Assembly (NCBI RefSeq): GCF_006439395.2
Contig: NZ_CP083950.1
Span: 806,001-870,000 of the forward strand
Length of the DNA stretch: 64,000 nucleotides
Reading direction: 5' to 3'
Source of the DNA: Mesorhizobium sp. B4-1-4
Lineage (GTDB): Bacteria > Pseudomonadota > Alphaproteobacteria > Rhizobiales > Rhizobiaceae
Shown: one piece after another, positions 10,779 to 20,280 of the stretch
Position numbering within the stretch: the first letter of the stretch is position 1
How the letters are laid out: the number at the start of each line of letters is the position of its first letter
Position numbers and translations under genes: made by a program
Notes under the pieces: model-generated
Told to the model about the DNA's origin: nothing
Database searches by the model: none
Seen by the model: the letters and a program-made list of their open reading frames with translations, nothing else

Positions 10779-10802
10779 AAACCGCCGGTTCGCCGGCGGT
10801 TT
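10779..10802 (+). terminator. UUCG-tetraloop hairpin between coxA and ctaB
   Basis: AAACCGCCGG, loop TTCG, CCGGCGGTTT: a perfect 10-bp GC-rich stem with an exceptionally stable UUCG loop and one further T. It lies 20 nt after the coxA stop and 27 nt before ctaB. Inside an operon it could act as a partial terminator or as a 3' stabiliser of the coxBA message, lowering expression of the assembly genes relative to the structural subunits. Confidence 0.7.
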
Positions 10803-10829
10803 TGGCCAAACGGATGGAATTGAGTACGC

Positions 10830-11774
10830 ATGGCCCTAGTCGACGAAACCAGCATTGACGAAGCAGGCTTCCGCATGTCGGAAGCCACGGCGGGCGATTT
10901 CTTCGCCCTGCTGAAGCCGCGCGTCATGTCGCTGGTGGTGTTCACCGCCTTTGTCGGGTTGGTCGCGGCGCCCGTGACCATCAACCCGCTGCTTGCGGTG
11001 ATCGCCATCCTGTCGATCGCCATCGGCGCAGGCGCGTCCGGCGCGCTCAACATGTGGTACGACGCCGACATCGACGCGGTGATGACCAGGACGGCCAGCC
11101 GTCCGGTGCCGTCCGGCCGCATCCAGCCGCATGAGGCGCTGAGCTTCGGCCTGGTGCTGTCGGTGCTCTCTGTGATGACGCTCGGCGTGCTGGTCAACTG
11201 GCTGTCGGCGGCGCTGCTGGCCTTCACCATCTTCTTCTATGCCGTCGTCTACACAATGTGGCTGAAGCGCTGGACGCCGCAGAATATCGTCATCGGCGGC
11301 GCGGCCGGTGCGATCCCGCCGGTCATCGGCTGGGCCGCCGTGACCGGGTCGGTCAGCCTCGAAAGCATCATCCTGTTCCTGATCATCTTCCTGTGGACGC
11401 CGCCGCATTTCTGGGCGCTCGCGCTGTTCAAGTCCGAGGACTATGGGCGCGCCGGCATCCCGATGATGCCGAACGTCGCCGGTCATGCGTCGACCCGTCG
11501 TCAGATTTTCGCCTACGCAGTGGTGCTGGCCCCGGTCGGCGTGCTGCCCTGGCTGCTCGGCTATACAACACCGATCTATGGCGTGGCCGCGCTGCTGCTG
11601 GGCGCAGGCTTTGTCTGGTATGCCTGGAAAGTGCTTGGCATGCCCGACAGCGATCGCGCGATGAAGCCGGCCAAGGCGTTGTTCGCCTACTCGCTGCTCT
11701 ATCTCTTCGCCATTTTCGCCGTCTATCTCGCCGACAGCGTCATCGGGCGTCTACTCGCGGCTGGTGGAGCATGA
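10830..11774 (+). CDS. ctaB: Protoheme IX farnesyltransferase (haem O synthase)
   Basis: 314 residues of UbiA-type polyprenyltransferase with about nine membrane helices. The first Asp-rich motif is [19 protein letters not shown]. The second loop has [19 protein letters not shown]. It adds a farnesyl group to haem B to make haem O, the precursor of the haem A used by the subunit I encoded just upstream. An internal methionine ([17 protein letters not shown]) could be the true start, since the first 15 residues are not part of the family core. The stop codon overlaps the next small gene by four bases. Confidence 0.96.
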   Translation: MALVDETSIDEAGFRMSEATAGDFFALLKPRVMSLVVFTAFVGLVAAPVTINPLLAVIAILSIAIGAGASGALNMWYDADIDAVMTRTASRPVPSGRIQPHEALSFGLVLSVLSVMTLGVLVNWLSAALLAFTIFFYAVVYTMWLKRWTPQNIVIGGAAGAIPPVIGWAAVTGSVSLESIILFLIIFLWTPPHFWALALFKSEDYGRAGIPMMPNVAGHASTRRQIFAYAVVLAPVGVLPWLLGYTTPIYGVAALLLGAGFVWYAWKVLGMPDSDRAMKPAKALFAYSLLYLFAIFAVYLADSVIGRLLAAGGA

Positions 11775-11938
11775 GCATGGCCGAAGACAAGCTCGAAACG
11801 GTCACCTTGACCGAGAGTCAGAAAAAGGCTCAGCGCAGCCGTTCCATCGCCATCGGCGTGGCGCTCGCGGCGCTGGTCATCATTTTCTACATCGCGACGA
11901 TCGTGAAGTTCGGTCACAATTTGTCGGGCACGATGTGA
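11771..11938 (+). CDS. Small single-helix protein of the cox operon (CoxF-like)
   Basis: 55 residues, beginning [21 protein letters not shown], then a basic RSRS, one membrane helix [20 protein letters not shown], and a short tail [10 protein letters not shown]. Its start overlaps the ctaB stop (ATGA) and its stop overlaps the ctaG start, so translation of all three genes is probably coupled. Small proteins in this position are common in rhizobial oxidase operons. I infer a role in oxidase assembly or stability, orientation N-in. The ATG at 11777 is an alternative start. Confidence 0.8.
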   Translation: MSMAEDKLETVTLTESQKKAQRSRSIAIGVALAALVIIFYIATIVKFGHNLSGTM

Positions 11939-12570
11939 TGAGCATCGAGTTGCCCAAAAAGACGGCCGGGAAAAACAGCAACCGCATTGTCGCGGCTGTC
12001 TGCCTCGCCTTCTTCACCGGCATGATCGGCATGGCCTATGCGGCCGTGCCCCTCTACAAGATGTTCTGCCAGGCGACCGGTTATGGCGGCACGACGCAAC
12101 GGGTCGAGAAACAGTATGCCGGCCGTGTACTCGACCGCGAGATCACAGTCCGCTTCGACGCCAATATTGCCGGCGTGCCTTGGGAGTTCCAGCCGGTCCA
12201 GCGCTCAATGACGATGAAGATCGGCGAGACGGTCCAGGCGCATTATCAAGCGACCAACAAGTTCGATCGCCCCGTCACCGGCCGCGCCACCTTCAACGTG
12301 CAGCCGGAACTGGCGGGCCCCTATTTCAACAAGGTCGAGTGCTTCTGCTTCACCGATACGTCACTGAAGCCAGGCGAGACGCTTGACATGCCGGTCGTGT
12401 TCTACGTGGACCCTGATATCGTGAATGTGCCGGAACTGAAGGACATTAAGACGATCACTCTGTCCTACACGATGTTCCCGGTCGAGAAGAACAAGCCGGT
12501 CGCCTCCTCGGAGCCGGTCAAGGGAAATAGCAAGACAATTTCAAATACCGAAGGAAATCTCGGGGGTTGA
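11938..12570 (+). CDS. ctaG: Cytochrome c oxidase assembly protein CtaG/Cox11
   Basis: 210 residues. One N-terminal membrane helix (~18-38, [23 protein letters not shown]) is followed by [12 protein letters not shown] and a periplasmic immunoglobulin-like domain. The copper-binding motif [14 protein letters not shown] is intact, and so is the closing [19 protein letters not shown]. Cox11/CtaG delivers copper to the CuB site of subunit I. It starts on the last base of the preceding small gene's stop codon and lies directly before coxC, the standard alphaproteobacterial order. Confidence 0.96.
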   Translation: MSIELPKKTAGKNSNRIVAAVCLAFFTGMIGMAYAAVPLYKMFCQATGYGGTTQRVEKQYAGRVLDREITVRFDANIAGVPWEFQPVQRSMTMKIGETVQAHYQATNKFDRPVTGRATFNVQPELAGPYFNKVECFCFTDTSLKPGETLDMPVVFYVDPDIVNVPELKDIKTITLSYTMFPVEKNKPVASSEPVKGNSKTISNTEGNLGG

Positions 12571-12571
12571 T

Positions 12572-13453
12572 ATGGCAGACGCGCACGCAAAACCAAACCA
12601 CGACTACCATCTCGTCGACCCGAGCCCGTGGCCTTTCCTGGGATCTGTTGGGGCGCTGGTCACCGCTTTCGGCGGTGTCTGCCTCATGGAGTACCTGAAG
12701 GGCGGCTCCTTCCCGATCTTCGGCGCCAACATCGCCAATCCCTGGCTGTTCTTCATCGGCATCGTGATAGTGCTCTACACCATGTTCGCCTGGTGGTCGG
12801 ACACGATCAAGGAAGCGCATGAGGGACATCACACGCGGGTCGTGTCGCTGCACCTGCGCTATGGCATGATCATGTTCATCGCCTCGGAGGTGATGTTCTT
12901 CGTCGCCTGGTTCTGGGCCTATTTCGATGCCAGCCTTTTTGCCGGTGAGGCGCAGAACTACGCGCGCCACACCTTCACCGGTGGCGTCTGGCCGCCGAAG
13001 GGCATGGAAGTTCTCGATCCCTTCCATCTGCCGCTCTACAACACCGTCATCCTGCTCCTGTCGGGCACAACGGTCACCTGGGCGCACCATTCGCTGCTTC
13101 ACGGCGACCGCAAGGGGTTGATCAACGGCCTGGTTCTGACCGTCGCTCTCGGCATGCTCTTCACCATGGTGCAGGCCTATGAGTACATGCACGCTCCGTT
13201 CGGCTTCAAGGATTCCATCTACGGCGCCACCTTCTTCATGGCGACCGGCTTCCATGGGTTCCATGTCATCATCGGCACCATTTTCCTGCTGGTCTGCCTG
13301 ATCCGGGCAATGAGGGGCGACTTCACCCCCAAGCAGCATTTCGGCTTCGAAGCGGCCGCCTGGTACTGGCACTTCGTCGACGTGGTCTGGCTGTTCCTGT
13401 TCGCCTCGATCTACGTCTGGGGATCGGTCGGCGCGGTGATCGAAGGCCACTGA
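12572..13453 (+). CDS. coxC: Cytochrome c oxidase subunit III
   Basis: 293 residues with seven predicted helices. Signature stretches are [12 protein letters not shown] at the N-terminus, [32 protein letters not shown], and [19 protein letters not shown] at the C-terminus. Subunit III binds lipid and stabilises proton uptake by subunit I. It starts one base after the ctaG stop and ends the operon, followed by a hairpin with a T-rich tail. Confidence 0.97.
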   Translation: MADAHAKPNHDYHLVDPSPWPFLGSVGALVTAFGGVCLMEYLKGGSFPIFGANIANPWLFFIGIVIVLYTMFAWWSDTIKEAHEGHHTRVVSLHLRYGMIMFIASEVMFFVAWFWAYFDASLFAGEAQNYARHTFTGGVWPPKGMEVLDPFHLPLYNTVILLLSGTTVTWAHHSLLHGDRKGLINGLVLTVALGMLFTMVQAYEYMHAPFGFKDSIYGATFFMATGFHGFHVIIGTIFLLVCLIRAMRGDFTPKQHFGFEAAAWYWHFVDVVWLFLFASIYVWGSVGAVIEGH

Positions 13454-13479
13454 TCTAGGCCTGAGGATTTAGATTTCGG

Positions 13480-13516
13480 GAAGGCGGACGCGGCGACGTG
13501 GCCGCCTTCTCCTTTT
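13480..13516 (+). terminator. Probable rho-independent terminator of the cox operon
   Basis: GAAGGCGG (13480-13487) pairs with CCGCCTTC (13502-13509) around a 14-nt loop. TCCTTTT follows directly. It lies 26 nt after the coxC stop. Confidence 0.6.
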
Positions 13517-13658
13517 CGGCGCAATGTTTCGGCTGGTGGGAGTGGCTGCTTCAATTGGTCGACTGGACCGACGGCTGCATTGCCGTTAGGGATTCCGACA
13601 TGGACGAAATCTGGGCGATGGTGGCCGATGGGACACCAATCGAGATCGAGAAGTAACC

Positions 13659-14045
13659 ATGGGTGACGATAAGGCGATCTGGCCTCCGATCGATCCGATT
13701 TCGGCCGGCCTGCACGGCCGCTGTCCCCGCTGCGGCGAAGGGCGGCTGTTTTCGGGCTTTCTCACCGTCGCCAAAAGGTGCGCCAATTGCGGCCTCGACT
13801 ATTCCTATGCTGACGCCGGCGACGGACCCGCGGTCTTCGTCATCCTGATCATCGGCTTCATCATCGTCGGCCTGGCGCTTTGGGTCGAAGTGACACTGAG
13901 CCCGCCGCTCTGGCTGCACCTGCTTGTCTGGATCCCGCTGGCCTTGGTGCTGTGCCTGACCGCCCTCCGGTTGATCAAGGGCGTCCTGCTCACCCTGCAA
14001 TATGCCAACAAGGCGGCAGAAGGCCGGTTGGACCGCGGCGAATGA
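13659..14045 (+). CDS. DUF983 membrane protein
   Basis: 128 residues. An N-terminal zinc-ribbon-like region, CPRCGEG...CANCG, is followed by two membrane helices (VFVILIIGFIIVGLALWVEV and LHLLVWIPLALVLCLTAL). This is the DUF983 family, typically found between coxC and surf1 in alphaproteobacteria. A role in oxidase biogenesis is inferred from that context only. The stop overlaps the surf1 start (ATGA). Confidence 0.9.
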   Translation: MGDDKAIWPPIDPISAGLHGRCPRCGEGRLFSGFLTVAKRCANCGLDYSYADAGDGPAVFVILIIGFIIVGLALWVEVTLSPPLWLHLLVWIPLALVLCLTALRLIKGVLLTLQYANKAAEGRLDRGE

Positions 14046-14797
14046 GCGAGGCATCCGTCAAAGTCGGTGGCCGTTCGCGGCCGCGATCGGCATTGCTGCT
14101 CGGCCTTGGCCTTGCGCTGCTGCTCATCCTGCTGGCGCTCGGCACCTGGCAGGTGCAGCGCCTGCACTGGAAGGAAGGCCTTCTGCAGACCATTGACCAG
14201 CGCACCCGCTCCGCGCCGCTGCCGCTGGCCGATGTCGAGAAGGAATTCGCCTCGACCGGCGACGTCGACTACACGCCGGTGACGGTTTCCGGCACTTTCC
14301 TGCATTCCGGCGAACGGCATTTCTACTCGACCTGGGAAGGCGACGCCGGCTTCAACGTCTACACGCCGCTCGCCCTGGACGATGGCCGCTTCGTCCTGGT
14401 CAACCGCGGCTTCATACCCTACGACCTCAAGGAGGCTGCCAAGCGCGTCCAGGGGCAGGTGACGGGCAAGGTTACGGTCACCGGGCTCGCCCGCAATCCG
14501 CTGCCGGGAAAGCCCTCGATGATGCTTCCCGACAATGACGTGGCGAAGAACATTTTTTACTGGAAGGATCGGGACGTGATGGCGGCGAGCGCCGGTCTGC
14601 CGGCCGGGTTCAAGCTGGTGCCGATCTTCATCGATGCCGACAAGACGCCGAATCCCGGCGGCCTGCCGATCGGCGGCGTTACCATCATCGATCTGCCGAA
14701 CAGCCATCTGCAATATGCTGTCACCTGGTATGGGCTTGCTGCCGCGCTCGCCGTCGTGCTCGTCCTGCGGCTTCGCCGACCCGCGAAAGAGGACTGA
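14042..14797 (+). CDS. SURF1 family oxidase assembly protein
   Basis: 251 residues with one membrane helix at each end (~17-36 and ~222-243) and a periplasmic loop between them. Family motifs are LGTWQVQRLHWKE at the first helix, PVTVSGTFLH, VLVNRGFIP, and the final HLQYAVTWYGLA. SURF1 binds haem A and helps insert it into subunit I. An upstream extension of the frame is inside DUF983, and I use the coupled ATG at 14042. Confidence 0.95.
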   Translation: MSEASVKVGGRSRPRSALLLGLGLALLLILLALGTWQVQRLHWKEGLLQTIDQRTRSAPLPLADVEKEFASTGDVDYTPVTVSGTFLHSGERHFYSTWEGDAGFNVYTPLALDDGRFVLVNRGFIPYDLKEAAKRVQGQVTGKVTVTGLARNPLPGKPSMMLPDNDVAKNIFYWKDRDVMAASAGLPAGFKLVPIFIDADKTPNPGGLPIGGVTIIDLPNSHLQYAVTWYGLAAALAVVLVLRLRRPAKED

Positions 14798-14828
14798 ACG
14801 CGAGCGACGCCCCTTTCTGCCGATGCTC

Positions 14829-14857
14829 TTGACAGGGCAGGGGTAGGCACCTCATTT
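14829..14857 (+). promoter_or_regulatory. Possible promoter ahead of ispH
   Basis: TTGACA (14829-14834) is a perfect -35 hexamer, 17 bp before TCATTT (14852-14857), a poor -10 match. It lies ~28 nt upstream of the ispH start in the 87-bp gap after surf1, so ispH-thrB-rnhA may have their own promoter. Confidence 0.35.
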
Positions 14858-14884
14858 CGGCGCTGACGAACCGGTCAGGATTTT

Positions 14885-15895
14885 ATGCTTCAGACAATCG
14901 CCAAACCTCCTCTGACGATCCGGCTCTGCCAGCCGCGCGGTTTCTGCGCCGGCGTTGACCGCGCCATCCAGATTGTCGTGCTGGCGCTGAAGAAATATGG
15001 CGCGCCGGTCTATGTCCGCCACGAGATCGTGCACAACCGCTATGTCGTCGAGGGGCTGCAGAGCCTTGGCGCCGTCTTCATCGAGGAGCTTTCCGAGATC
15101 CCGGCCGAACACCGGCAGTCGCCGGTCGTCTTCTCCGCGCATGGCGTGCCGAAATCGGTGCCGGCGGATGCCCAGGCGCGCAATCTGTTCTATCTCGACG
15201 CCACCTGTCCGCTGGTCTCGAAAGTGCACAAGCAGGCGATGCGTCATCAGCGGCTTGGCCGCCACGTGCTGTTGATCGGCCATGCCGGACATCCCGAGGT
15301 GATCGGCACCATGGGACAGTTGCCGGAGGGCGCGGTAACGCTGATCGAGACCGAGGCCGATGCCGCCGGGCTTGAGCCCGCCGATCCGCACGCGCTCGGC
15401 TTCGTCACCCAGACCACCCTGTCGGTCGAGGACACCGCCGGCATCATCCGCGCCCTGCAGGACCGTTTTCCAGACCTGCAGGCGCCGGCGGCGGAATCGA
15501 TCTGCTATGCCACCACCAACCGCCAGGAGGCGGTGAAGGAAACAGCGGCCGGCGCCGATCTCTATCTGATCGTCGGCGCCCCCAATTCCTCCAATTCGCG
15601 TCGCCTTGTCGAAGTGGCGGAGCGTGCCGGCGCTTCGATGTCGCTTCTCGTGCAGCGCGCCGCCGAAATTCCGTGGAATGACATCGGCAACATTTCGACG
15701 CTCGGCCTGTCGGCAGGGGCATCGGCGCCGGAGATCATCGTCGACGAGATCATCGACGCGTTCCGCCAGCGTTTCGATGTCACCATCGATCTGGCCATCA
15801 CGGCCACAGAAACAGAGGATTTTCCGGTCATGCGGGTATTGCGCGATGTCGAACTGACGCCGGCTGACATGGCCTTCGTCAACGGAGCCGCGTAA
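14885..15895 (+). CDS. ispH: 4-hydroxy-3-methylbut-2-enyl diphosphate reductase
   Basis: 336 residues, full length. The three [4Fe-4S] cysteines are in [23 protein letters not shown] and [20 protein letters not shown] and the catalytic glutamate region are conserved. It catalyses the last step of the MEP pathway, reducing HMBPP to IPP and DMAPP in the cytosol. Five bases separate it from thrB. Confidence 0.97.
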   Translation: MLQTIAKPPLTIRLCQPRGFCAGVDRAIQIVVLALKKYGAPVYVRHEIVHNRYVVEGLQSLGAVFIEELSEIPAEHRQSPVVFSAHGVPKSVPADAQARNLFYLDATCPLVSKVHKQAMRHQRLGRHVLLIGHAGHPEVIGTMGQLPEGAVTLIETEADAAGLEPADPHALGFVTQTTLSVEDTAGIIRALQDRFPDLQAPAAESICYATTNRQEAVKETAAGADLYLIVGAPNSSNSRRLVEVAERAGASMSLLVQRAAEIPWNDIGNISTLGLSAGASAPEIIVDEIIDAFRQRFDVTIDLAITATETEDFPVMRVLRDVELTPADMAFVNGAA

Positions 15896-15900
15896 GGCAC

Positions 15901-16863
15901 ATGGCGGTCTATACCGACGTTGCGGAGGGCGAACTCGGCGCTTTCCTGAAGCACTACCCGGTCGGCGATCTCCTGTCCTACAAGGGCATCGCAGAGGGCA
16001 CGGAAAACTCGAACTTCCTGCTGCACACCTCCAGCGGTTCCTACATCCTGACGCTCTACGAGAAACGCGTCGAGAAGGCGGATCTGCCGTTCTTCCTAGG
16101 GCTGATGGGCCATCTTGCCAAGAAGGGCGTGTCCTGTCCGCTGCCGGTGACCGCGCATGACGGCAGCGTCATCGGCACGCTGGCCGGCCGTCCGGCCGTC
16201 ATCATCACGTTCCTGGAAGGGCTTTCGCTGCGCCGGCCGATGGCAACGCACTGCGCCGAAGTCGGCAAGGCGCTGGCCGCCCTGCACCTTGCCGGTGCTG
16301 ATTTTCCGATGACCCGCCCCAACGCTCTTGCCATAGACGGCTGGCGCAAGCTTTGGGACGCGTCCCGCGACCGGGCCGACGAAGTCGAGCCGGGACTGGC
16401 GGCCGAGGTGGATGCCGACTTCGCCGATTTCGAGCGCAACTGGCCGAAAGACCTCCCTAAGGGCATCATCCATGCCGATCTTTTCCCCGACAATGTCTTC
16501 TTCCTCGGCGAAAAGCTCTCCGGCCTGATCGACTTCTATTTCGCTTGCGACGACCTCTACGCCTATGACGTCGCCACCTGCCTCAACGCCTGGTGCTTCG
16601 AGAAGGACTTTTCCTTCAATCTCACCAAGGGTAAGGCACTGCTCGAGAGCTACCAGAGCGTGCGGCCCCTGAGCGCCGAGGAGAAGGCGGCGCTGCCGAT
16701 GCTGGCGCGCGGTTCGGCGCTGCGCTTCATGCTGACCCGCCTCTATGACTGGCTGACCGTTCCCGACGGCGGGCTGGTGATGAAGCGCGATCCGACGGAA
16801 TATATCCGTAGGATGCGGTTCCATCGGGCGATCAAATCTCCTTCGGAATATGGATTGGCATGA
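15901..16863 (+). CDS. thrB: Homoserine kinase (ThrB2/APH-like type)
   Basis: 320 residues of the aminoglycoside-phosphotransferase-like fold, unlike the GHMP-type ThrB of enteric bacteria. Motifs are [13 protein letters not shown] near the N-terminus, the catalytic loop [14 protein letters not shown], and metal-binding [11 protein letters not shown]. It phosphorylates homoserine for threonine synthesis. The next enzyme, ThrC, is encoded about 9 kb away on the opposite strand. It overlaps rnhA by four bases. Confidence 0.95.
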   Translation: MAVYTDVAEGELGAFLKHYPVGDLLSYKGIAEGTENSNFLLHTSSGSYILTLYEKRVEKADLPFFLGLMGHLAKKGVSCPLPVTAHDGSVIGTLAGRPAVIITFLEGLSLRRPMATHCAEVGKALAALHLAGADFPMTRPNALAIDGWRKLWDASRDRADEVEPGLAAEVDADFADFERNWPKDLPKGIIHADLFPDNVFFLGEKLSGLIDFYFACDDLYAYDVATCLNAWCFEKDFSFNLTKGKALLESYQSVRPLSAEEKAALPMLARGSALRFMLTRLYDWLTVPDGGLVMKRDPTEYIRRMRFHRAIKSPSEYGLA

Positions 16864-17393
16864 GCAAACAGGTTGAGATCTTCACTGACGGCGCCTGCTC
16901 GGGCAACCCGGGCCCTGGCGGCTGGGGCGCCATCCTGCGCTTCAACGGCACCACCAAGGAGCTCTCCGGCGGCGAGGCCGAGACGACCAACAACCGCATG
17001 GAATTGCTGGCGGCCATCTCTGCCCTGAACGCTCTCAAGGAGCCTTGCACCGTCGAGCTTCATACCGACAGCAAATATGTCATGGACGGCATCTCCAAGT
17101 GGATCCATGGCTGGAAGAAGAACGGCTGGAGGACCGCCGACAAGAAGCCGGTCAAGAACGGCGAGTTGTGGCAGGCGCTGGACGAAGCCAACAGACGCCA
17201 TAAGGTCACCTGGAACTGGGTCAGGGGCCATGCCGGCCACGCCGAGAACGAGCGCGCCGACGAATTGGCAAGGGAAGGCATGGCGCCGTTCAAGAAGGGC
17301 TCCTTCAAGCCAGCGGTTTCAGCGCCAAAGCCGGATGTCCAGGCAAAACAGCCGCCGACGACGAAGGCACGTCGCTCGACGCAGAGTTACTGA
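16860..17393 (+). CDS. rnhA: Ribonuclease HI
   Basis: 177 residues. The four catalytic acids are visible in [17 protein letters not shown] (D), [11 protein letters not shown] (E), LHTDSKYV (D) and [11 protein letters not shown] (D). Residues ~145-177 are a basic, Pro/Lys-rich tail (KKGSFKPAV...KARRSTQSY) beyond the usual ~155-residue enzyme. It degrades the RNA strand of RNA-DNA hybrids. The start codon overlaps the thrB stop. The convergent 164-bp stretch after it shows no gene. Confidence 0.97.
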   Translation: MSKQVEIFTDGACSGNPGPGGWGAILRFNGTTKELSGGEAETTNNRMELLAAISALNALKEPCTVELHTDSKYVMDGISKWIHGWKKNGWRTADKKPVKNGELWQALDEANRRHKVTWNWVRGHAGHAENERADELAREGMAPFKKGSFKPAVSAPKPDVQAKQPPTTKARRSTQSY

Positions 17394-17557
17394 GTTCCAG
17401 CCTTGCCGACCCTTGCTGCTTGCGCTGAGCGGCAAGCAGATAAGCCGCGACAGGGATCAGCCGCCTGGCGGCGGCAACCACTTCGCCTTCGATATCGCCA
17501 CGCCTCGCGTTCTCCACGGATGGTGGCCGATCGACAGGTTGGAGCAGTTCTAGGTCC

Positions 17558-18034
17558 TCAGCGGATCAGCAGCGCGGTGCCCCAAAGTCCAAGAGCGAAC
17601 ACCGTGTGCGAGACCAGGTTGAGCGCCCGGATCTGCATCGGGTTGGGCCGCTTCGATGCTGCCCATCCGGCGCCCATGCCGGGCGCCAGCAGGAACCAGC
17701 CGGCGCCGACGGTGACGATGCCAAGAATGAAGGCTGGCAGAAAGGTCGGCGCGGTAAGCCAGCCTGCTCCAGCCACGACGACCAGGATGATGCCGTAGAC
17801 AATGCCGACGAAGTAATGAAAGGCCCAGCCCAGCGCCACTTCATGTGCATAGGGCGCCGCATCGCCGATATCGTCGTGAAAGACCTTGTCGCCGAGGTGC
17901 CGGACCCAGCGGCCAACCGGTCCCCAGTTCGGCCGTGGCTGGCCAAATGCCTTGTGGAGGAAGAGCGCCCAGATATCCATCAGCACGGTGGCGCCGATGC
18001 CGATCGCGATGGCGCGCCAGAAGATGTCAAGCAT
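17558..18034 (-). CDS. DUF2938 membrane protein
   Basis: 158 residues with about four membrane helices: LDIFWRAIAIGIGATVLMDIW, a central pair ALGWAFHYFVGIVYGIILVVV and TFLPAFILGIVTVGAGWFLL, and a last helix ending GLWGTALL. The sequence matches the DUF2938 family (GPVGRWVRHL, HEVALGWAFHY, NLVSHTVFALGLW). Function is unknown. The open frame extends upstream to 18190, but the added 52 residues are Arg/Pro/Ser-rich and not part of the family, so I start at 18034. Confidence 0.85.
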   Translation of the reverse strand: MLDIFWRAIAIGIGATVLMDIWALFLHKAFGQPRPNWGPVGRWVRHLGDKVFHDDIGDAAPYAHEVALGWAFHYFVGIVYGIILVVVAGAGWLTAPTFLPAFILGIVTVGAGWFLLAPGMGAGWAASKRPNPMQIRALNLVSHTVFALGLWGTALLIR

Positions 18035-18128
18035 CGTTGGGATCCCCGAAAGCCGGCAGTTCTGGAGCGCAAGTGGTTGTCGGGCGAGCAGCGGCCATTG
18101 CGGTCTCGCCCGATGCGACCGTTGAAGC

Positions 18129-18611
18129 TCAGAGCTGTCCGAGAATATGAGCGGCGCCGGATTCGTCGACGCCCGGCTTGGTCTCGACATTGAGCGCGGT
18201 GACCTTGCCGTCGTCGATGATCATTGAAAACCGCTTCGAGCGCAGCCCCATGCCGCCCGCCGAAAGGTCATTGTCGAGGCCGACCGCCTTGGCGAAATCG
18301 CCATTGCCGTCGGCGAGGAACAGGATCTTGCCCTCACCGCCGGTGAAGCGCGCCCAGGCGCCCATGACATGGACGTCGTTGACCGAAACGACGGCGATGG
18401 TGTCGACGCCACGCGCCAGGATGGCGTCATGGTTTTCGAGATAGCCGGGCACATGGTTGTTGCTGCAGGTCGGCGTGAAGGCACCGGGAACGCCGAACAG
18501 AACCACCTTTTTCCCCGGGAAAATCTCGGCCGACGTGATCGCCTTGGCGCCGTCGGTGGTCATCGTCTTGAAGGTCGCTTCGGGCAGCATGTCGCCGACG
18601 GAAATGGTCAT
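18129..18611 (-). CDS. Peroxiredoxin (Prx5/redoxin type)
   Basis: 160 residues, thioredoxin fold. The peroxidatic cysteine is in GVPGAFTPTCSNNHVPGY. The Arg-containing GLRSKRFSMIIDDG and the short C-terminal helix match the Prx5 group. No second cysteine is seen, so this is a 1-Cys form. It reduces alkyl hydroperoxides or H2O2 with a thiol partner. The gene for a DsbD-alpha-like protein lies upstream on the same strand, 73 bp away. Confidence 0.93.
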   Translation of the reverse strand: MTISVGDMLPEATFKTMTTDGAKAITSAEIFPGKKVVLFGVPGAFTPTCSNNHVPGYLENHDAILARGVDTIAVVSVNDVHVMGAWARFTGGEGKILFLADGNGDFAKAVGLDNDLSAGGMGLRSKRFSMIIDDGKVTALNVETKPGVDESGAAHILGQL

Positions 18612-18684
18612 GAGTTCCTCGCTTGGGGATGGGAAGGGATGCGTGCTTGCGTAGCGAACTCAGCGGCTTCCTGCAACCGCAGCA

Positions 18685-19491
18685 TCAAGGGAAAGGTAGC
18701 AGTCCTTCGACGGCCCCCGCGGAACTCGTCAGCGTATAGTGCAGGCCGCCATCCGTCGGCGTCGTCGACGGGCGGTCGAGGATCGGAACGGTGAAGATCA
18801 GCTTGCCGTCCTTTTCCCGGCGGGAAGGAGCGCCGAACATGTAATTCCGCTCGCCGGCGACGAAGAAATCCGCCGCCGCGGGGTCACCGGGAAAGCTCGC
18901 CTCGACAACCAGCGTCTCGTGATCGCCCGGCAGCACATTGATGCCGAACTCAGGCTTTGCCGGCGCCGGCAAAGCCGCGAAACTCGCCTTCACCAATGCC
19001 GCGTCGTCCGCATTGTCCGGATCGGAAGCCGGGTCGACGGTCAGCTTTGTCTGCACCGGGATACAGATCGTTTCACAAATGCCGAGAAAAATGTCGGCGT
19101 CGATGACGGCCGGTTGGCTCGGCGTCGCCAGCGTGAATGTGACAGGCAGTGAGACCGGATAGTTGTAGCCGGCCCATTTGCCATAACCGTCGTCGTGGCG
19201 TTGGGGTGCCGGAAACGCAAGTGTGGCATCGGCAATGTTGGTGCTGGCCGAGATATCGAGCTGCGGTGGCACGCCGGCGTCGCCCGGGTCGCGCCAGTAT
19301 GTCTTCCAGCCGGGCTTGAGCGCTATGTCGAGAACGCCCTGGATACGGCCGGCATCGTCCGGCTTGCCGCTCGTCACCAGCCGCACCTTGCCGCCCTCGC
19401 TGTTGTACCAGGCGGACGAGGAGGCGGAGGCGGGGACGACGGTCGCCGAACCGATGGCGGCGCCGAGCAGCAGGATTTTCAAGCTTTGCAT
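18685..19491 (-). CDS. Stand-alone DsbD alpha (DsbC-binding) domain protein
   Basis: 268 residues with a signal peptide (MQSLKILLLGAAIGSATVVPASA). The mature part resembles the N-terminal immunoglobulin-like domain of DsbD/ScsB: GWKTYWRDPGDAGVPP, GYNYPVSLPV, and the cysteine pair GICETICIPVQT. The DsbD membrane beta domain and thioredoxin gamma domain are absent. Such free-standing domains occur in alphaproteobacteria. It would be a periplasmic thiol-exchange protein, with the electron donor unknown. No good ribosome site is visible at the ATG. Confidence 0.8.
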   Translation of the reverse strand: MQSLKILLLGAAIGSATVVPASASSSAWYNSEGGKVRLVTSGKPDDAGRIQGVLDIALKPGWKTYWRDPGDAGVPPQLDISASTNIADATLAFPAPQRHDDGYGKWAGYNYPVSLPVTFTLATPSQPAVIDADIFLGICETICIPVQTKLTVDPASDPDNADDAALVKASFAALPAPAKPEFGINVLPGDHETLVVEASFPGDPAAADFFVAGERNYMFGAPSRREKDGKLIFTVPILDRPSTTPTDGGLHYTLTSSAGAVEGLLPFP

Positions 19492-19663
19492 GGCAATGAT
19501 TTGATCGTCCGTTCGTGGCCGCGCAATGATTTCATGGCCCTGCCGATATCATATTTGCGTGACCTTCGCGGGCAAGCAACTGCTGGCTTGGCAACATGAG
19601 CTTTGGTCGAATCCGGCGCTGCGCATCTTTTCGGCGCCCGGGAAACACGTTACCCTCCTTGTC

Positions 19664-20272
19664 ATGGATTTGTTACGCCACAAGAAGACAACCGCTGGCC
19701 GCGGTTTTCTCGATGATCAATTCCTGATTGCCATGCCCGGCATGAAGGACGATCGTTTCACGCGCTCTGTCATCTACATCTGCGCGCACAGCGATGAAGG
19801 CGCGATGGGCCTGATCATCAACCAGACCCAGCAGATGCTGTTCCCGGACCTTCTGGTGCAACTCGGCATCATGAACGAGCAGGAGGCGATCCGCCTGCCG
19901 GCGCAAGCGCGCGATTTCGTCGTCCGCAATGGCGGCCCTGTCGATCGCAGCCGGGGCTTCGTGCTGCATTCCGGCGACTATCGCGTGGAATCGTCGCTGA
20001 CCGTTTCCGACGACATCTGCCTGACCGCGACGGTCGACATATTGCGCGCCATCTCGTCCGGCCGCGGGCCCCGTCACGCGCTGATGGCGCTGGGTTATTC
20101 GGGCTGGGGCGCCGGCCAGCTGGAAACCGAGATCGCCGAGAATGGCTGGCTGACCTGCCCGGCCAGTCCCGAGCTGCTGTTCGACGCCGACATCGAGCGC
20201 AAATACGATCGGATACTCGCCTCGATCGGCATCGATCTCGCCCATCTCAGCCTCGCTGCCGGACACGCCTGA
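19664..20272 (+). CDS. YqgE/AlgH family protein (DUF179)
   Basis: 202 residues. Family motifs are [65 protein letters not shown], and the conserved NGWL. In Pseudomonas, AlgH affects alginate regulation, but the biochemical role of the family is not settled. The frame continues upstream to 19526, and I start at 19664 because homologous sequence begins there. It is convergent with the EAL protein gene, only 8 bp apart. Confidence 0.92.
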   Translation: MDLLRHKKTTAGRGFLDDQFLIAMPGMKDDRFTRSVIYICAHSDEGAMGLIINQTQQMLFPDLLVQLGIMNEQEAIRLPAQARDFVVRNGGPVDRSRGFVLHSGDYRVESSLTVSDDICLTATVDILRAISSGRGPRHALMALGYSGWGAGQLETEIAENGWLTCPASPELLFDADIERKYDRILASIGIDLAHLSLAAGHA

Positions 20273-20280
20273 GCTTCTTC

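Noticed and set aside
13600..13656. 18-codon open frame before the DUF983 gene
   Set aside because: Too short to support, and it has no convincing ribosome site or recognisable leader-peptide composition.
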